A program made the translations under genes and the position numbers. Of a stretch of DNA of 64,000 nucleotides, positions 41,490-53,800 are shown piece by piece. Under the pieces are notes generated by a model that was given only the letters and a program-made list of their open reading frames with translations, ran no database searches and was not told where the DNA came from. Position 1 is the first letter of the stretch. Each line of letters starts with the position of its first letter. The DNA is from Lithobates sylvaticus. Lineage: Eukaryota > Chordata > Amphibia > Anura > Ranidae. Location: positions 268,114,199 to 268,178,198 of the forward strand of contig CM053030.1 of assembly GCA_028564925.1 (NCBI GenBank), read 5' to 3'.

Positions 41490-42600
41490 TCATCTGTTGC
41501 TGCTGAGCGCAGGTTCGGATATTCGTGGGTGGTGTGGGGCGGGGTGATGAGCCCGGTATGAAACTGATCGGTGAGACCTCGGGTGAGGTAGCTGGCGAGT
41601 GACGGAGTGGGGTGTGAGGTCAAGTAAACATCGAGCCAAAGGACATTGACCTGGCTTAGTCACGGTTTCATCTGCTTGGGGGTGCGCCCTCTGGCATAGG
41701 GTGCAAACGTGCAAGAGCCGGCACTGGCTGAAATTGCAGGAGCCGTAGTTGAAGTTGTTGCAAATGGCGGCTCCCCCAACCATCTGCCCCGGACGACCCC
41801 ACTTGTCCACCTTCTGCCCTTGCACCGGTGCCTGCTGAGCCTGACTCGAGCTGGCAGAGGCCGTGCTAGTTATCGGGTGGACAGGGCTATGTTGGCACAC
41901 CAGACCGCGGTGTGGGATGCTGACTGACAGACAGCACATAGCGGGGACCGTAGACTCGCAAAGTGGCAGCAGAACAACTCGGCGTCCACTACACTCCAGT
42001 CCGTTGTCCAATGGAACTGTAAGAATCTGTCCGCGGCTTTGGCCGAGAAGGACCGATGATAATCGTAGAAGGCTGAGCCACCGTATTTGTGACCCAGGTC
42101 TACGATTAAATGGAGGTAGAGGTCCAGTTCCTCCCGCCTGCCCGGGGAGGCTGAGCACCGTACGTCCCTGAACATGCCGAAAGCGAGCGTGAACTCGGGC
42201 GCCGTGAGCTTTCTGTTGAGCCTGGCTCCTTCGCCTTCAAAACCACCGAGACGTCGCCCCAGGTGTAGGCCTTGTTCTCGGCCAAGTCATGGACCGAGAT
42301 CGTGAGTGAGGCCAGGTTAACGTCTCTGCCCTCTAAAACGTCCTTCCTTACGCTGGGTGGCACGAGGTGGGAAGGATGAATGGTAGTCGTGGCAAGCTCA
42401 CTACCTACGGCCGGTGCACTGATGGCTGGGACCACCGCAGGGTCCGGAACCGTGGCGGCTGGGCTGGCCTCTAGACGAGACACCCTGTCCTGGACCTCAA
42501 CGATCGAGGAAGACAGGGAAGACACGAGGGTGTGTCGCTGAGCGACGGCGGCTGAAATAGATTCCAGGAACGCCGCCTGAACTGCTGTCGTCCAGAGCAA
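41490..42600 (-). pseudogene. Gag-like region of the fossil YR element
   Basis: Contains SAFYDYHRSFSAKAADRF, a CAVCQSASHTAVWC knuckle and CNNFNYGSCNFSQCRLLHVC, arrangements typical of ORF1 in DIRS/Ngaro elements. Fossil. Confidence 0.7.
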
Positions 42601-42769
42601 TGGTACCCAACGTTGACGATAACGAGAGGCGATAGTGACTTAAGTCGACTGACGTGACAGCTGTGGAAACAAATGACAGACAACAACACGAATGACTGAC
42701 ATGACATGTTGCCTGGTACGCTGAGGCCGAACTGTGACATCCAGCTGCCACCGGGTCCGACTCCAAGCT

Positions 42770-43620
42770 TCCCTTTTTTTTTTTTTTTTTTTGTAGAAAT
42801 GCGGCCGGCCTAGGGCACGCCGGCGCGAATTCGTACAGGCAGGTGACCAATTAACGCCGGGGCGTGGTAAGGTGACACAGAAATGATATAACATGACAAG
42901 GACAAGAATCAAAGTCTCTTTTTTTTTTTTTTTGCGATTCCGCCCCTGGCGCATGTATTGAAATGAGGCCGGGCCTAGGGCACGCCGACACGAATTAGTG
43001 CGAGGAAGTGACTGCATTCATGCCGGGCGTGGTAAGGTGACAGAAATGAGATACCATGACAGGGGCAAGAATCAGGAATGTACGCAAACCAGTGATGCGA
43101 TTCCGCCCTTGGCGCATGTATTGAAATGAGGCCGGGCCTAGGGCACGCCGACACGAATTAGTGCGAGGAAGTGACTGCATTCATGCCGGGCGTGGTAAGG
43201 TGACAGAAATGAGATACCATGACAGGGCAAGAATCAGGAATGTACGCAAACCAGTGATGCGATTCCGCCCTTGGCGCATGTATTGAAATGAGGCCGGGCC
43301 TAGGGCACGCCGACACGAATTAGTGCGAGGAAGTGACTGCATTCATGCCGGGCGTGGTAAGGTGACAGAAATGAGATACCATGACAGGGGCAAGAATCAA
43401 GAATGTACGCAACCAGTGATGCGATTCCGCCCTTGGCGCATGTATTGAAATGAGGCCGGCCTGGGGCACGCCGACCCGAATCAGTGCAGGGAAGTGACTG
43501 CATTCATGCCGGGCGTGGTAAGGTGACAGAAATGATATACCATGACAGGGGCAAGAATCAGGAATGTACGCAACCAGTGATGCGATTCCGCCCTTGGCGC
43601 ATGTATCGAAATGAGGCCGG
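42770..43620 (-). repeat. Tandem array, unit about 162 bp, in the YR element 5' region
   Basis: The word gcgattccgccc recurs at 42934, 43097, 43259, 43421 and 43582, spacing 161-163. A more diverged unit lies at 42770-42930. Units carry atgcatt and ggcgtggtaaggtgacagaa. Frames that run through it repeat with the array. Confidence 0.85.
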
Positions 43621-44409
43621 GTAGTCGTGCATCTGGATCGCCCCGATCGGAGCATGTATGGATGCGACCGGACCAGGATCGAAACGATGGCATGAACGCC
43701 CAGTTTAACTGATGTGAAATGATTTAGCATGACCGAATGGCCTAATACGTTAGCCATGTTTGAAATGATGAAATGATTTGTCATGCTAATACGTGAAATG
43801 TTTCGACACGGTCGAAGTGATTCGTACATTTAACATGCCAACAGCGATTCGGAATGCAAATAGCGATTCGGCACACTTGCTGGCGCCACTGATCTGAACA
43901 ATGACAGGACATGAACGATGCGTGTGAGTGCGAACGGCACCCGTACGTGAGTCATGTTTGAACGATTCGAAGACTGCGTAGCACGACCGCGTAAGGGGAA
44001 CCCTTGAGTGCCGGATGCGGCATCGGTCGGAGTGTAGTGGCGGGCGGCCCTGAATGTGCGTGCCGCTAGATGGCTCCCGATCGTGTACCACCAAAAACGT
44101 GCGAGTAAGTGTTTAGCTTTCGAGACAAGCAGCGCGTGGTTCGTGAGCTACGCAGACCACAGTTTAGTGACATGATAAGCAGTGCATGAGAACGTAAAAC
44201 ATGAGAGCCGAAGCCCTACCTGCGACAGCCGAACCAGACTCTCTGTACGAAACTGTGACTCGGCGACACGAGTGCGACACGAAGGGACAGCACAACTTAC
44301 GAACGCGGGAGGCGGGACTGCAACAAGAGGAGACGGACAGACGAAAACGGAGCTCACGAACCGGCACCAACAGCGCTTGTCTCGAACGAGTCGGTCCTAG
44401 ATGACTGAC

Positions 44410-44502
44410 GTATCACGCACAGGAAACCGACAAAGACTTTGGGCTGCTTAAATACCCTCCGGGCTCCTCCCATAACTTCAGGCCGGTACCCGGCCTTCCA
44501 AT
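44410..44502 (-). repeat. YR element split direct repeat A1
   Basis: Direct copy of A2 (38873-38973) at the 5' end of the element. Confidence 0.85.
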
Positions 44503-44518
44503 ATATATCTTTTGTGGC

Positions 44519-45105
44519 CCCTCAGTATATATGGAGTTAAACTGGCAGTAACGCTCACAAAACTATATGGCGTTAAACTGGCAGTAACGCACACAAAAAT
44601 ATATGTTAATAAACTGTCAGTAACGCACACAGAAGTAAATGGCGTTAAACTGGCAGTAACGCACAAAAAACGATATGGCATTAAACTGGCAGTAACGCAC
44701 ACAGAATTAAATGGGATTAAACTTGCAGTAACGCACAAAACTATCTGGCATTAAACTTGCAGTAACGCACACAGAACTATATGGCATTAAACTGGCAGTA
44801 ATGCACACAGAACTATATGGCGTTAAACTGGCAGTAAAGCACACAAAACTATATAGCAATAAACTGACAGTAACGCACACAGAAGTAAATGGCGTTAAAC
44901 TGGCAGTAATGCACAAAACTATATGGCGTTAAACTGGCAGTAACGCACACAGAACTATATGGCGTTAAATTGGCAGTAACACACACGGAACTATATGGCG
45001 TTAAATTGGCAGTAACACACACAAAACTATATGGCGTTAAACTGTCAGTAACGCACACAGAAGTAAATGGTGTTAAACTGTCAGTAACGCAATCAAATTG
45101 ATGGT
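44519..45105 (+). repeat. 36-bp minisatellite
   Basis: About 16 units built on ggcgttaaactggcagtaac and gcacacagaactatat. The period is a multiple of three, so both strands stay open: + strand repeats VKLAVTHTKLYG, - strand repeats SFVCVTASLTPY. No gene is implied. Confidence 0.9.
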
Positions 45106-45199
45106 GTTCAACCGTCACTACACTGACGTTATCTGAACTGTCCCTACTCTAGCTATACACTATATATGTCCAGATTACTGACACGGTCTAACTACACTA

Positions 45200-45960
45200 C
45201 ACTGGAACTGAGCTGCATCTTCTGACCAGCTCTGTACCATGTCCGCATCTTCTGACCACCTCTGTACCACGTCCGCATCTTCTGACCACCTCTGTATCAT
45301 GTCTGCATCCTCTGACCACCTCTGTACCATGTCCGCATCTTCTGCCCACCTCCGTACCAGGTCCGCATCCTCTGCCCAACTCTGTACCATGTCTGCATCC
45401 TCTGACCACCTCTGTACCATGTCTGCATCTTCTTACCACCTCTGTACCCTGTCTGCATCTTCTTACCACCTCTGTACCCTGTCTGCATGCTCTGACCACC
45501 TCTGTAGCATGTCCTCATCTTCTGACCACCTCTGTACCATGTCCGCATCTTCTGCCCACCTCCGTACCATGTCCGCATCCTCTGCCCACCTCTGTACCAT
45601 GTCTGCATCCTCTGACCACCTCTGTACCATGTCTGCATCTTCTTACCACCTCTGTACCATGTCTGCATCTTCTGATCACCTCTGTACCATGTCCGCATCC
45701 TCTGATCATCTCTGTACCATGTACGCATCTTCTGACCACCTCTGTACCATTTCCCCATCCTCTGACCACCTCCTGTATCCTGTCTGCATCCTCTGACCAC
45801 CTCCTGTATACCATCTGCATACTGTGACCACCTCTGTAACATATCCGTGTCCGCTGACCACCTCTGTACCATGTCCCCATGCTCTGACCACCTCCTGTAT
45901 CCTTTCTTCATCCTCTGACCACCTCTGTACCATGTCCACAATCTCTGACCATCTCTTGTC
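45200..45960 (+). repeat. 30-bp minisatellite
   Basis: About 25 units of tctgaccacctctgtaccat plus gtccgcatct with few changes. It is open on both strands (MSASSDHLCT repeats on +, DMVQRWSEDA on -). A low-complexity array, not a protein-coding gene on present evidence. Confidence 0.92.
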
Positions 45961-46349
45961 TTATATCATGTTTGCAGTCCTTGAGGGGGAGCCTGGAGAG
46001 GCATCAAAAGTGAGAGCGCCGCAGGGATGGGGCTCGCGGTAGGAGTTAGACATGTGGGAATTGTGGAGAGAATACTATAGGATAAAACCAGAGCTACCAA
46101 CCTTGAACCGCCTGACTGAGCCCTGCACGGTGCAACTGTGAGGAGGTCAGTGACAGCGCCACCAGGCCAGTCTGAGGGGCTCACTGATGTAAGGGGGGAG
46201 TGAATACAATAATGTAAGGGGGCACTGATATAAAGGTCCCCCCTCTTATCAGTAACCCCCCCTTACATTAGTGTATTCACTGTGCGGAAGGTGGACTCAC
46301 CTGGTCACCAGAGTTCGAGATGTTCCCCTTTATATCACAGTCTGCAGGA

Positions 46350-46485
46350 TTCCCCCTTACAGTGCAAGGGGGAATTTCGCAGACCCTGATTTAAAGGGAA
46401 CTCTGATGTAAAGGGCAATGCTGCAGACCCTAATGTAAGTGGGAGCTCTGATGTAAAGGGGAATGCAGTGGACCCTGATAAAAAA
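46350..46485. repeat. Short degenerate repeat (ctgatgtaaaggg)
   Basis: Three to four imperfect units of about 36 bases with gcagaccctaatgtaa-type words. Confidence 0.5.
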
Positions 46486-47337
46486 AAAAATGTTTTCACT
46501 TTTTTTCTGTCAGTAAATTTTGTAACTAAGTAATTTTTCGCCTTCACTGATGTGCGCTGATGAGGCGGCACTGATAGGCTGAACTGGTGGGCATTGATGA
46601 GGTGGCACTTGTGGGCACTGATGAGGCGGCACTTATGGGCACTGATTAGGTGGCACTAATGAGGAGGCGCTAATATGCCGCACATATGGTCACTGATAGG
46701 TGGCACTGATAGGCGGCACTGCTGGGCACTAATAGGCGGCACGGATAGGCACTGATGGGAATTGGTGGGTGGCACTGATGGGCATTGATTGACAGCAGTG
46801 ATGGGCATTGATAGGCGGCACTGATTGCCAGCACTGACTGGCATCGCTAACGGGCACTGATTGGTGGCACTTGTGGGCAGTGGTGGGCACTGATCGCTGG
46901 CATTGATTTATGACACAGTTTTTCACTATTGTAATCAGGGCACTGATGATCAGTGCCCTGATTACATTCCTACATGTCCTCCTGCATGGAGATGCCGCTG
47001 ATCGGCTCTCCTCGCCACACACTCTGTCGCAGACGCGGCTCTCTCCACAGATCGGGGTCACGCCGTGTCCTAGCAAGACGGCGCAGCAGCAATCGCCGCG
47101 CTGCCCGTCCCCGCGAGAGCGGGCGTTCTGGGACACCGTGATATGAAGTCATCCCAGAACAAGAGTCGCACCACCCCACCGTCATTTGACGGTGGGTGGG
47201 CGCCAACCAGTTAAATATTGATATTTGCACTGTTTAGCACTGAAAAATTCCATGTTTATTGGCAGTAAAAAATTGGTGCGGTTTGGAAATTTTGGCGTCC
47301 TGCCAGTAAATTTCACTTCAGGGGGTTGGCAACACTG
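46485..47337. mobile_element. hAT/TTAA-type element with inner ggcactgatgggc minisatellite
   Basis: 46550-46900 repeats gcactgatgggcattgatag-type units (about 20-24 bp). Then a GC-rich part ends at gcgccaaccag|TTAA (47211-47214), and a tail ends ggttggcaacactg at 47337, the mirror of cagtgttgccaacc near 38524. It seems to be two overlapping element ends, exact limits unsure. Confidence 0.45.
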
Positions 47338-47699
47338 GTGCCTGCTATATAGTGTAAGAGAAATGTACCAACATTAATAGTTCTGTATTGGTTGGTTTAA
47401 AAATTGCCTGCAATCTACATGGATTAACATATTGCTTTTTTAAGTGTTCCTATAATATAACACAGCAAATATATTACAAGTAACAGATGTTATAAAGGTG
47501 CCCTTGCATAAGGCAGGTAGGATAATAAAACAAATATAAGCATGGCACATTGTTATAATATTCAGGGAGATTCTGGCATTAAATGTAATATGACATCTAA
47601 GAAGGCCATGTGGTTAAGTATAAAAATGCTAGTAAAAAGTATTCAGGGGCTTTTTGTGTACTATAAGACATCAGTAAGGACCTGTATCAGCTGGGTGGT

Positions 47700-47864
47700 G
47701 TGGAATTTGAACACTTAAGCCCTTATCTTCCCCAGCTCTGCCCAGCCATCTTTGGTCCTTTGTTTTAGGCATGCTTCTATTTTAGCTAGAGTTCAGATAA
47801 AGAGCAGTATAAAAAGTGGGGGGTCTGCAAACTGAGGGTCAGGAGACGCAAGGAGACAACAGAA
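47700..47864 (+). promoter_or_regulatory. MYL7: MYL7 core promoter and short 5' UTR
   Basis: A TATAAAA box lies at 47808-47814, about 50 bases before the ATG, which puts the start site near 47838 and leaves a short 5' UTR. Upstream are an NKX2-5-like CACTTAA (47712-47718), a CArG-like CCATCTTTGG with one mismatch (47746-47755) and a GATA-type AGATAA (47795-47800). These are the factor classes known to drive cardiac myosin light chain genes. Site function is inferred; the TATA box and its spacing are seen. Confidence 0.65.
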
Positions 47865-47867
47865 ATG
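47865..47867 (+). CDS. MYL7: MYL7 exon 1: coding part is the ATG alone
   Basis: ATG followed at once by the donor gtaagtgag. Exon 2 starts with GCC (Ala2), so the join gives M-A-S-R-K as in human MYL7. The start context has G at -3 and G at +4 after splicing. Light chain genes of this family are known to split right after the start codon. Confidence 0.88.
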
Positions 47868-50800
47868 GTAAGTGAGCAGTGTGTGATATGTATAGATTCG
47901 TTCGAAAGGAATAGACACTGTGACATGTTCTCCCAACTAATGTTGCATTGTAAAGTTTCCATTTTATATGTGAAAATTAGCATGGTTCCATTATCAGTCT
48001 CTGATTTTACACCATGCGTCAGGATTTCTAAGAATTATATTGGGGACGTTCATCATACTTATATGAAAATCATTATGTTATGCTCAGGTAAGGATCTTTC
48101 AGGACAAGATAAGGGAATACATAATAGTGTAGCTGCAAATAGCAGAGCTGTCAGAAACAAGAAAGGGAAGTTATTCAATAATTCATCTTCCTGTAGTCGG
48201 TAATTATACCATGGGATAGATTGTCATTGACTGTCTCACCACTCCACAAATGCGGTATACCTGGGGGCAGCACTAGGACAGTCCAGAGTAGCACAGAACA
48301 CCAACCGATAGGAACTCAGGTTAAAGTATCAACAGCCACAATGAAATGTATGTAAGAATTTTTGTTTTATTAACTGAAATTGTATAGCAAACAATTGCTG
48401 TGACGCTTTGTGGTCACTTTATAAGATCATACAACTCATTCCCAAATGAGAGCTCCTCAGTCTACCCCAATTATTACTGGCAAGGGTAGTACAGTATAAG
48501 GATGGCACAATAATTGCACCTCTTTGTAATGTGTTTTCCTTCTATAATGATAGCTACATAATTGTGCTCAGGTGTTGACTGATGTGGAGTACAGAAAGTG
48601 GCAGTGTACACAAAATACAAATGTATTTCATGCTAATGTAGATTATTGCTGAATAGTGGAAGAAGGATAAGGAACAGGATGGTGCTAAATGGTGGAAGCT
48701 TCTCTGGAAATATATGCACCAAATACAGTCAGCTGTACAAAATGGGGTTGTTTTACTAAAGGCAAAAAAGCTATTCACCCATGTGCAGTTGCACTTTGCA
48801 GGGGAACTTGCCTCAGAGCTTTGTGAACGTGGTGAAGTTTCACTTTGCAAAGAATACCCAATCACAAATAGCATTTCTGCTTGCACTTGATTGGGTGATG
48901 GAAGTCAGCAAAGCTTACCTCATTCACTAAGCCCTGGTGCAAATGAACCCGTTGGCGCCGGCGCCTCCTGGTCCTTTAAGGGGTGTCAGATGCCGGGAGG
49001 CGGAGAGGGGTTTATGATCAAGTGACCGCCATGATTGGCTGTCACAGCCGTTACATGATCGGAAAGCTCCAGATTGCAAGTAGCCGTCGGTAACTGTGTT
49101 GGGAGCGTGCAGGTTACATTCTGGTATGCAAATATGCAGCGTTTGGCATCAAGGCCCACCCGCCTTGAGGCTGCATATTTGTGTACTCAAGGTTAACTCT
49201 TGCATATTTTCCTTTAGTAAATCAAGCCCTGTATTCTCTTCCTCTGTCTGCTGTCTAGCCCAGGGCAATGCAACACCAGACTAGCTGTCATTCTGATCTA
49301 ATGGCTACAGTTCTCTCAGTTTCAGAAGCAGGAAGGGTCTAATGAATTTAATGATGGTGCTTCAGTGCCTTTGCATTTGGTAAGGGAATGTAATGAATTT
49401 GTGCAAATGCTTACTTTGCCAAAAAGGTAAACTGCAGCATTTTGGAAGTTAGGGGTGCATTTTCGCAGGATTTCGCGTACCCAGGAGGCAGGAGTGAACT
49501 GAAAGCAGTTGGAAGCTGAGACCGAAGCAAGTTTTTTTTTTTTAGCCTTTTTTTTTATTTTTTATTCTAGGTCTATTATACAGTCAGCAAACTGGTTAAA
49601 TAGAAGCTTGGAGTCAGGGCACTGTTTTCTATTTGACCTTTCTGGAAAAAAAATGCCATCAAAATTACTAGCCTGGGTTACTGGTGCCAAAAGGTAATGC
49701 ACTGTACAAAAAATACCTGTTCTTGCAGGATATGGTTCGACTAGAGCAGTTGTAAGAAATCTGTGCCCACATTTCTGAACAGTCCCAATGCCTAGTTTAT
49801 AGAAAGTAGAGAAAAAGATCTGCCAGGCAGGCAATACTTTTAGCACGTATCTCCTTGGCAGAACGTATAACTTTCCTTATCTCTCTTGGCTGTGGCAGCT
49901 TAATGGGCATGAAAAAGATTATACCAACCATTATCAAAATGATACAAAATTCCCACAAAGCAGCAAAACAAATTATATATTTAGAATTCAACTAGTACAG
50001 TAAAAAAAACTACTTTATAAACTAACACGTCATGATCAAAAAGTTCTATTTTTTTTTGTGCTGCAAAAGGTATGCTTTATATTTTAAAATAAAATTGAAA
50101 AATTATCTCTTGCCAGCCTCCTCTCTTATGTATGTTCCAGTAGGGCGTTCACTTTCTGATGAGGTGGTGTGTATGAGTAAGGGGAGGGTATGACTTGTCT
50201 GTTGAGGGGAGATCAATGTCATACATTTTGCAAAGCTTTAGCAGTTAGGGAAACCTCAGCTTCCTGTTACATCCAAACTGATGATTTAAACCAGTATTAA
50301 ACCCAAAAGCAAACATCTATTGTATTGCACCTTACCGATTTTTAGATGTGATGACTGCATTTGTTTTCTTTTTAGGCTTTCTTTCTTCTATTTTCATTTG
50401 GTGATCCAGCCACCAAGTCTGTTCAAAAAAAATAAAAAGACCTCTTCATGATGTATCAGTTACAGGGTAGAGAAAAATCATTTAACATTGGCAGGGGTGC
50501 TCACAATGATCAGCCTTTATTTATTTAAAATCTTTATCCTAAAAGAAAAAAAAAAAATGTTTGCTGTATCCAAATCTGCTAGCACATTACACACCCCCCC
50601 CCCCCCCCCCCACACACACACCATACCACCCTGGCAATGAAGCTGTCTGCTGTGCTCCCTGTGCTCATTCACTCAGAGTGGGGGCGCTCTAATACAGGAG
50701 GTGTGTTATTGGCAAGATCACCAGGTGAAAACAGGTGTTTGGTAAACTGAAATATATTACATTTTTGGGTTTGGGTTTAATGCTGCTTTAACTATTGGAT

Positions 50801-53800
50801 GGGAAACTGAGCTATTGCTTGCCGTATAAACAATTCAGTCATATTGCTCAGCAACAGAAACTCTAAGCCCAGGTTCACACTGACAGTGGGAATTAAATCT
50901 TGCGAGTTCAGCTGAACTTGCACAATTTCATTCCTGCATGTCAGTCCCAACTTCGGGGGACGATTTCAGAGACATCTGTGCAGGTTTCTGCACAGATGTC
51001 TATGGAAATCGCACCCCGAAGTCGCCAAAAGTAGTACAGAAACTACTTTTGGGATTCTGTGCGGTGCCGCAATGTCTGAGTCGCACAGATTCGGATGGTG
51101 CCATTGCCGACAACAGCCACCTATTTGACATGTCAAATAGCATGCCAACTCGCTGCAACGTGACCCAGGGCTTAATGTGTTTTCTGCTATACGTATATGC
51201 TTTTTTTAGGACTATACTTTATATTATATATATTATATATTAAATTATACATTGTGTGTTATGGCAAGAAGTTATATAAAAGAGCAAATTGGGCAGTAAA
51301 AAATAACTAGAAAATAGTCCCTTTTTATTCGTTTTACAAATGCATTCTATAAACATGGAAGAAAGGTACAACTTGGATATTATCTGTAACAATCAATGGT
51401 TAGAATTTTTGTTGCTTCAGACACCTTATCTATCTGACTTTTGGGATTCTGATCTATCTGACTTTTGGGATCCTTCTGTTCTGAAGGATATTTAACAAAT
51501 ATAGCAGACACACTGACCTTATCTATCTGACTTTTGGGATCCTTCTGTTCTGAAGGATATTTAACAAATATAGCAGACACACTGCAGTTGAATTAAAGAA
51601 ACACGCCTTTGTATAGCTACTGCTTTTAAAATTGTTTTTAACCTGATTGTTCTCTTTAAGCCCTGTTTTTAAATGTATACATATACAAGCTTACTATTCC
51701 CAGCTGTCATCTGACACAATGGTCTTAATGTATGAAAGCAAAGGATCTTACAATATGAAGTTATATAACTTAAATCGATACAAAACTCCAGTTTAAAAAA
51801 AAAAAAATCTTTGTATGTAATTGATTAGTATTTGTTAATGCATATAACACAAACACTGCCAGTCCCTCTACTAGAGCCTAGCATAGCACACTGCATTAGT
51901 CTTTTATAAAAACGAGCGTTGTAAATACCTATTTAGAACAATCTTCAGGCCGGTCACATGACTCGCGGCCGCTGTATACATCCAATATATTGCTTCTGCA
52001 GGAGGGGCCCGAGATCTCCCTCCGACATCAGCCGGGGAGATCACATGCACCTGCAGTAGTCCTGGAAACCATCCGAGAGTCACGTGACCGGCCTTAAGAT
52101 TGCGCTAAATCAATATTTAATAATGCTCGCTTTTATAAAAGACCAATTTATTTTTTGGGGGGGGGGGGGGGGGGTTAACAAACTCTTTAAGTTTGCATTT
52201 TTCTTTTCCAACAACTTTAATTGTTATTTTTTATAAAAATTTACAATACAAGTACAAACTTTTTCTTAGTCGATTCAATAAGGTATTTAAATTGACTTAA
52301 ACAATTAGGCCTCTAACAGAGAAGTTAGCATTTTTCACTAAAAAAAATAAAAATTTTAGCGGTACAGCGACATTGCGGCAAACAGATCGGACACTTTTGA
52401 CACATTTTTGGGACCATTGACATTTATACAGCGATCAGTGCTTAGAAAATGCACTGATTACTGTGTAAATGTCACTGGCAGGGAAGGGGTTAACACTAGG
52501 GGACGATCAAGGGGTTAAATTTGTTCCCTAGTTAGTGTTTCTAACTGTATGGGGATAGGACTGACTGGGGGAGGAGACATATCGTTGTTCCTACTTAGTA
52601 GGAAAAAAATGATATGTCTCCTCTCCCCTGACAGAACAGGGATTTGTGTGCTTACACACACAAATCCCTGTTCCTGCTCTCATGCACGCGATAGTGGTAG
52701 GCTGGCGGCGATCGCGCCTGCTGGCCACGTGCATCGCGTTCCCCGTCGCGCAGCGGCGCGTGCCTGCTATGGCCCTTAAAAGGTACAGACATACCCATAT
52801 GGCAATTCGTGATAACAAACCACTTTGCCGACGTATATCAGCGTGAGCCGGTCGGCAAGTGGTTAAACGTTACCAAATAAGTACTGTACAGTATAAGTAA
52901 ATGTGACTAACTAATACTAGCTCTACAATGACCAAGGTAAATGATGACTTCAAGGATAACTTGGAGGTCACTTAATGCTTGCCTATCAGACCAAGCTTTG
53001 CAGGTAAATTTGAATGCATCCATCATATTCTAGCCCTGCCTCTTATGTCCTAACGTGTCAGTGCAGTGCTGACCCACTAATTTTCTTATGCAGCCTAATA
53101 TATTCCAGCATTATAAAATATTTCAGCTTTGTTTTTTCTTACACATTTCTTCATACACTATCCAGGCCAGCAGAAAAGCAGGTGGTAAAGCTGCAGCAAA
53201 ACGTGCCCAGCGAGGTTCTTCCAATGTCTTCTCAATGTTTGAGCAGTCACAGATCCAAGAATTTAAAGAGGTGAGAATATGATATATCTTAGCCTTTTTA
53301 GCATAAAAATTGCTTCCTACCACAAATCTATCACCAAATTGTCAAAGGTAATCTGTAAAGCCCTGTACACGCAGGCCAAATATCAGGTGGTATTCGCTAG
53401 TTCAATAGAAACTGGGCAACATTCGGCCAGCTTGTACGGCAGCCGGTCCAACAGAAGCTGGCCGAACGTCCGGCTTCTGATGAAGGGGCATGACCAAAAA
53501 AGATTTGCCGATCAGCAGCCAATCAGCATCTGATCAGCGCTCTCAGCCAATGGCGCTGACCAGTGTGTCAAGCTCAGGGGGGAAGATCACTGTACTAACA
53601 TCAGATTGCTAGTACAGGATCTCCTCCGGTACGCTTCAGTTTGGGTTGAAGTAAAAAAAAAAAAAAAACATAGTGTGTACTAGAGCTGCACGATTAATCG
53701 TTAAAAAATTGTTATCACGATTTAACACCCCTCACAAACTTAATACAGCATTTCCCTGATTCATGTTAAACAAGTGCAAAGCCGAGCAGAGCTGTCAAAA

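Larger units (their letters stand above)
38707..44502 (-). mobile_element. Tyrosine-recombinase retrotransposon (Ngaro/DIRS-like), fossil
   Basis: Element on the - strand. Parts in element order: repeat A1 (44410-44502), a tandem array (42770-43620), a Gag-like region with zinc-knuckle-like Cys/His spacing (41490-42600), reverse transcriptase and RNase H (40155-41249), tyrosine recombinase (39259-40094), then repeats B1 (39045-39102), A2 (38873-38973) and B2 (38707-38764). This A1-body-B1-A2-B2 order is the split direct repeat layout known for Ngaro-like elements. The repeat pairs are almost identical, which suggests modest age. The coding part has several breaks. Confidence 0.8.
38661..47337. 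mobile_element. Composite 8.7 kb block bracketed by a 10-bp direct repeat
   Basis: GTGCCTGCTA at 38651-38660 and 47338-47347 is immediately followed by CAGTG on the left and preceded by CACTG on the right. Inside are a tyrosine-recombinase retrotransposon, two minisatellites and a TTAA/hAT-like right part. The block looks like one insertion with nested content, but long inverted ends beyond CAGTG are not evident. The right end ttggcaacactg also mirrors cagtgttgccaacc at 38524, outside the left repeat, which complicates the reading. Confidence 0.45.

Noticed and set aside
42770-43620. Direct repeats that could look like a CRISPR array
   Set aside because: The repeats are contiguous 162-bp tandem units without unique spacers, in eukaryotic DNA inside a retrotransposon.
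44478-45118. Repetitive frames in the 36-bp minisatellite
   Set aside because: Same cause: an array open on both strands, no independent evidence of coding.
45239-45941. Long frames on both strands (185 and 214 codons) in the 30-bp minisatellite
   Set aside because: The frames exist because the unit is a multiple of three; they are pure repeats with no domain and no flanking gene signals.
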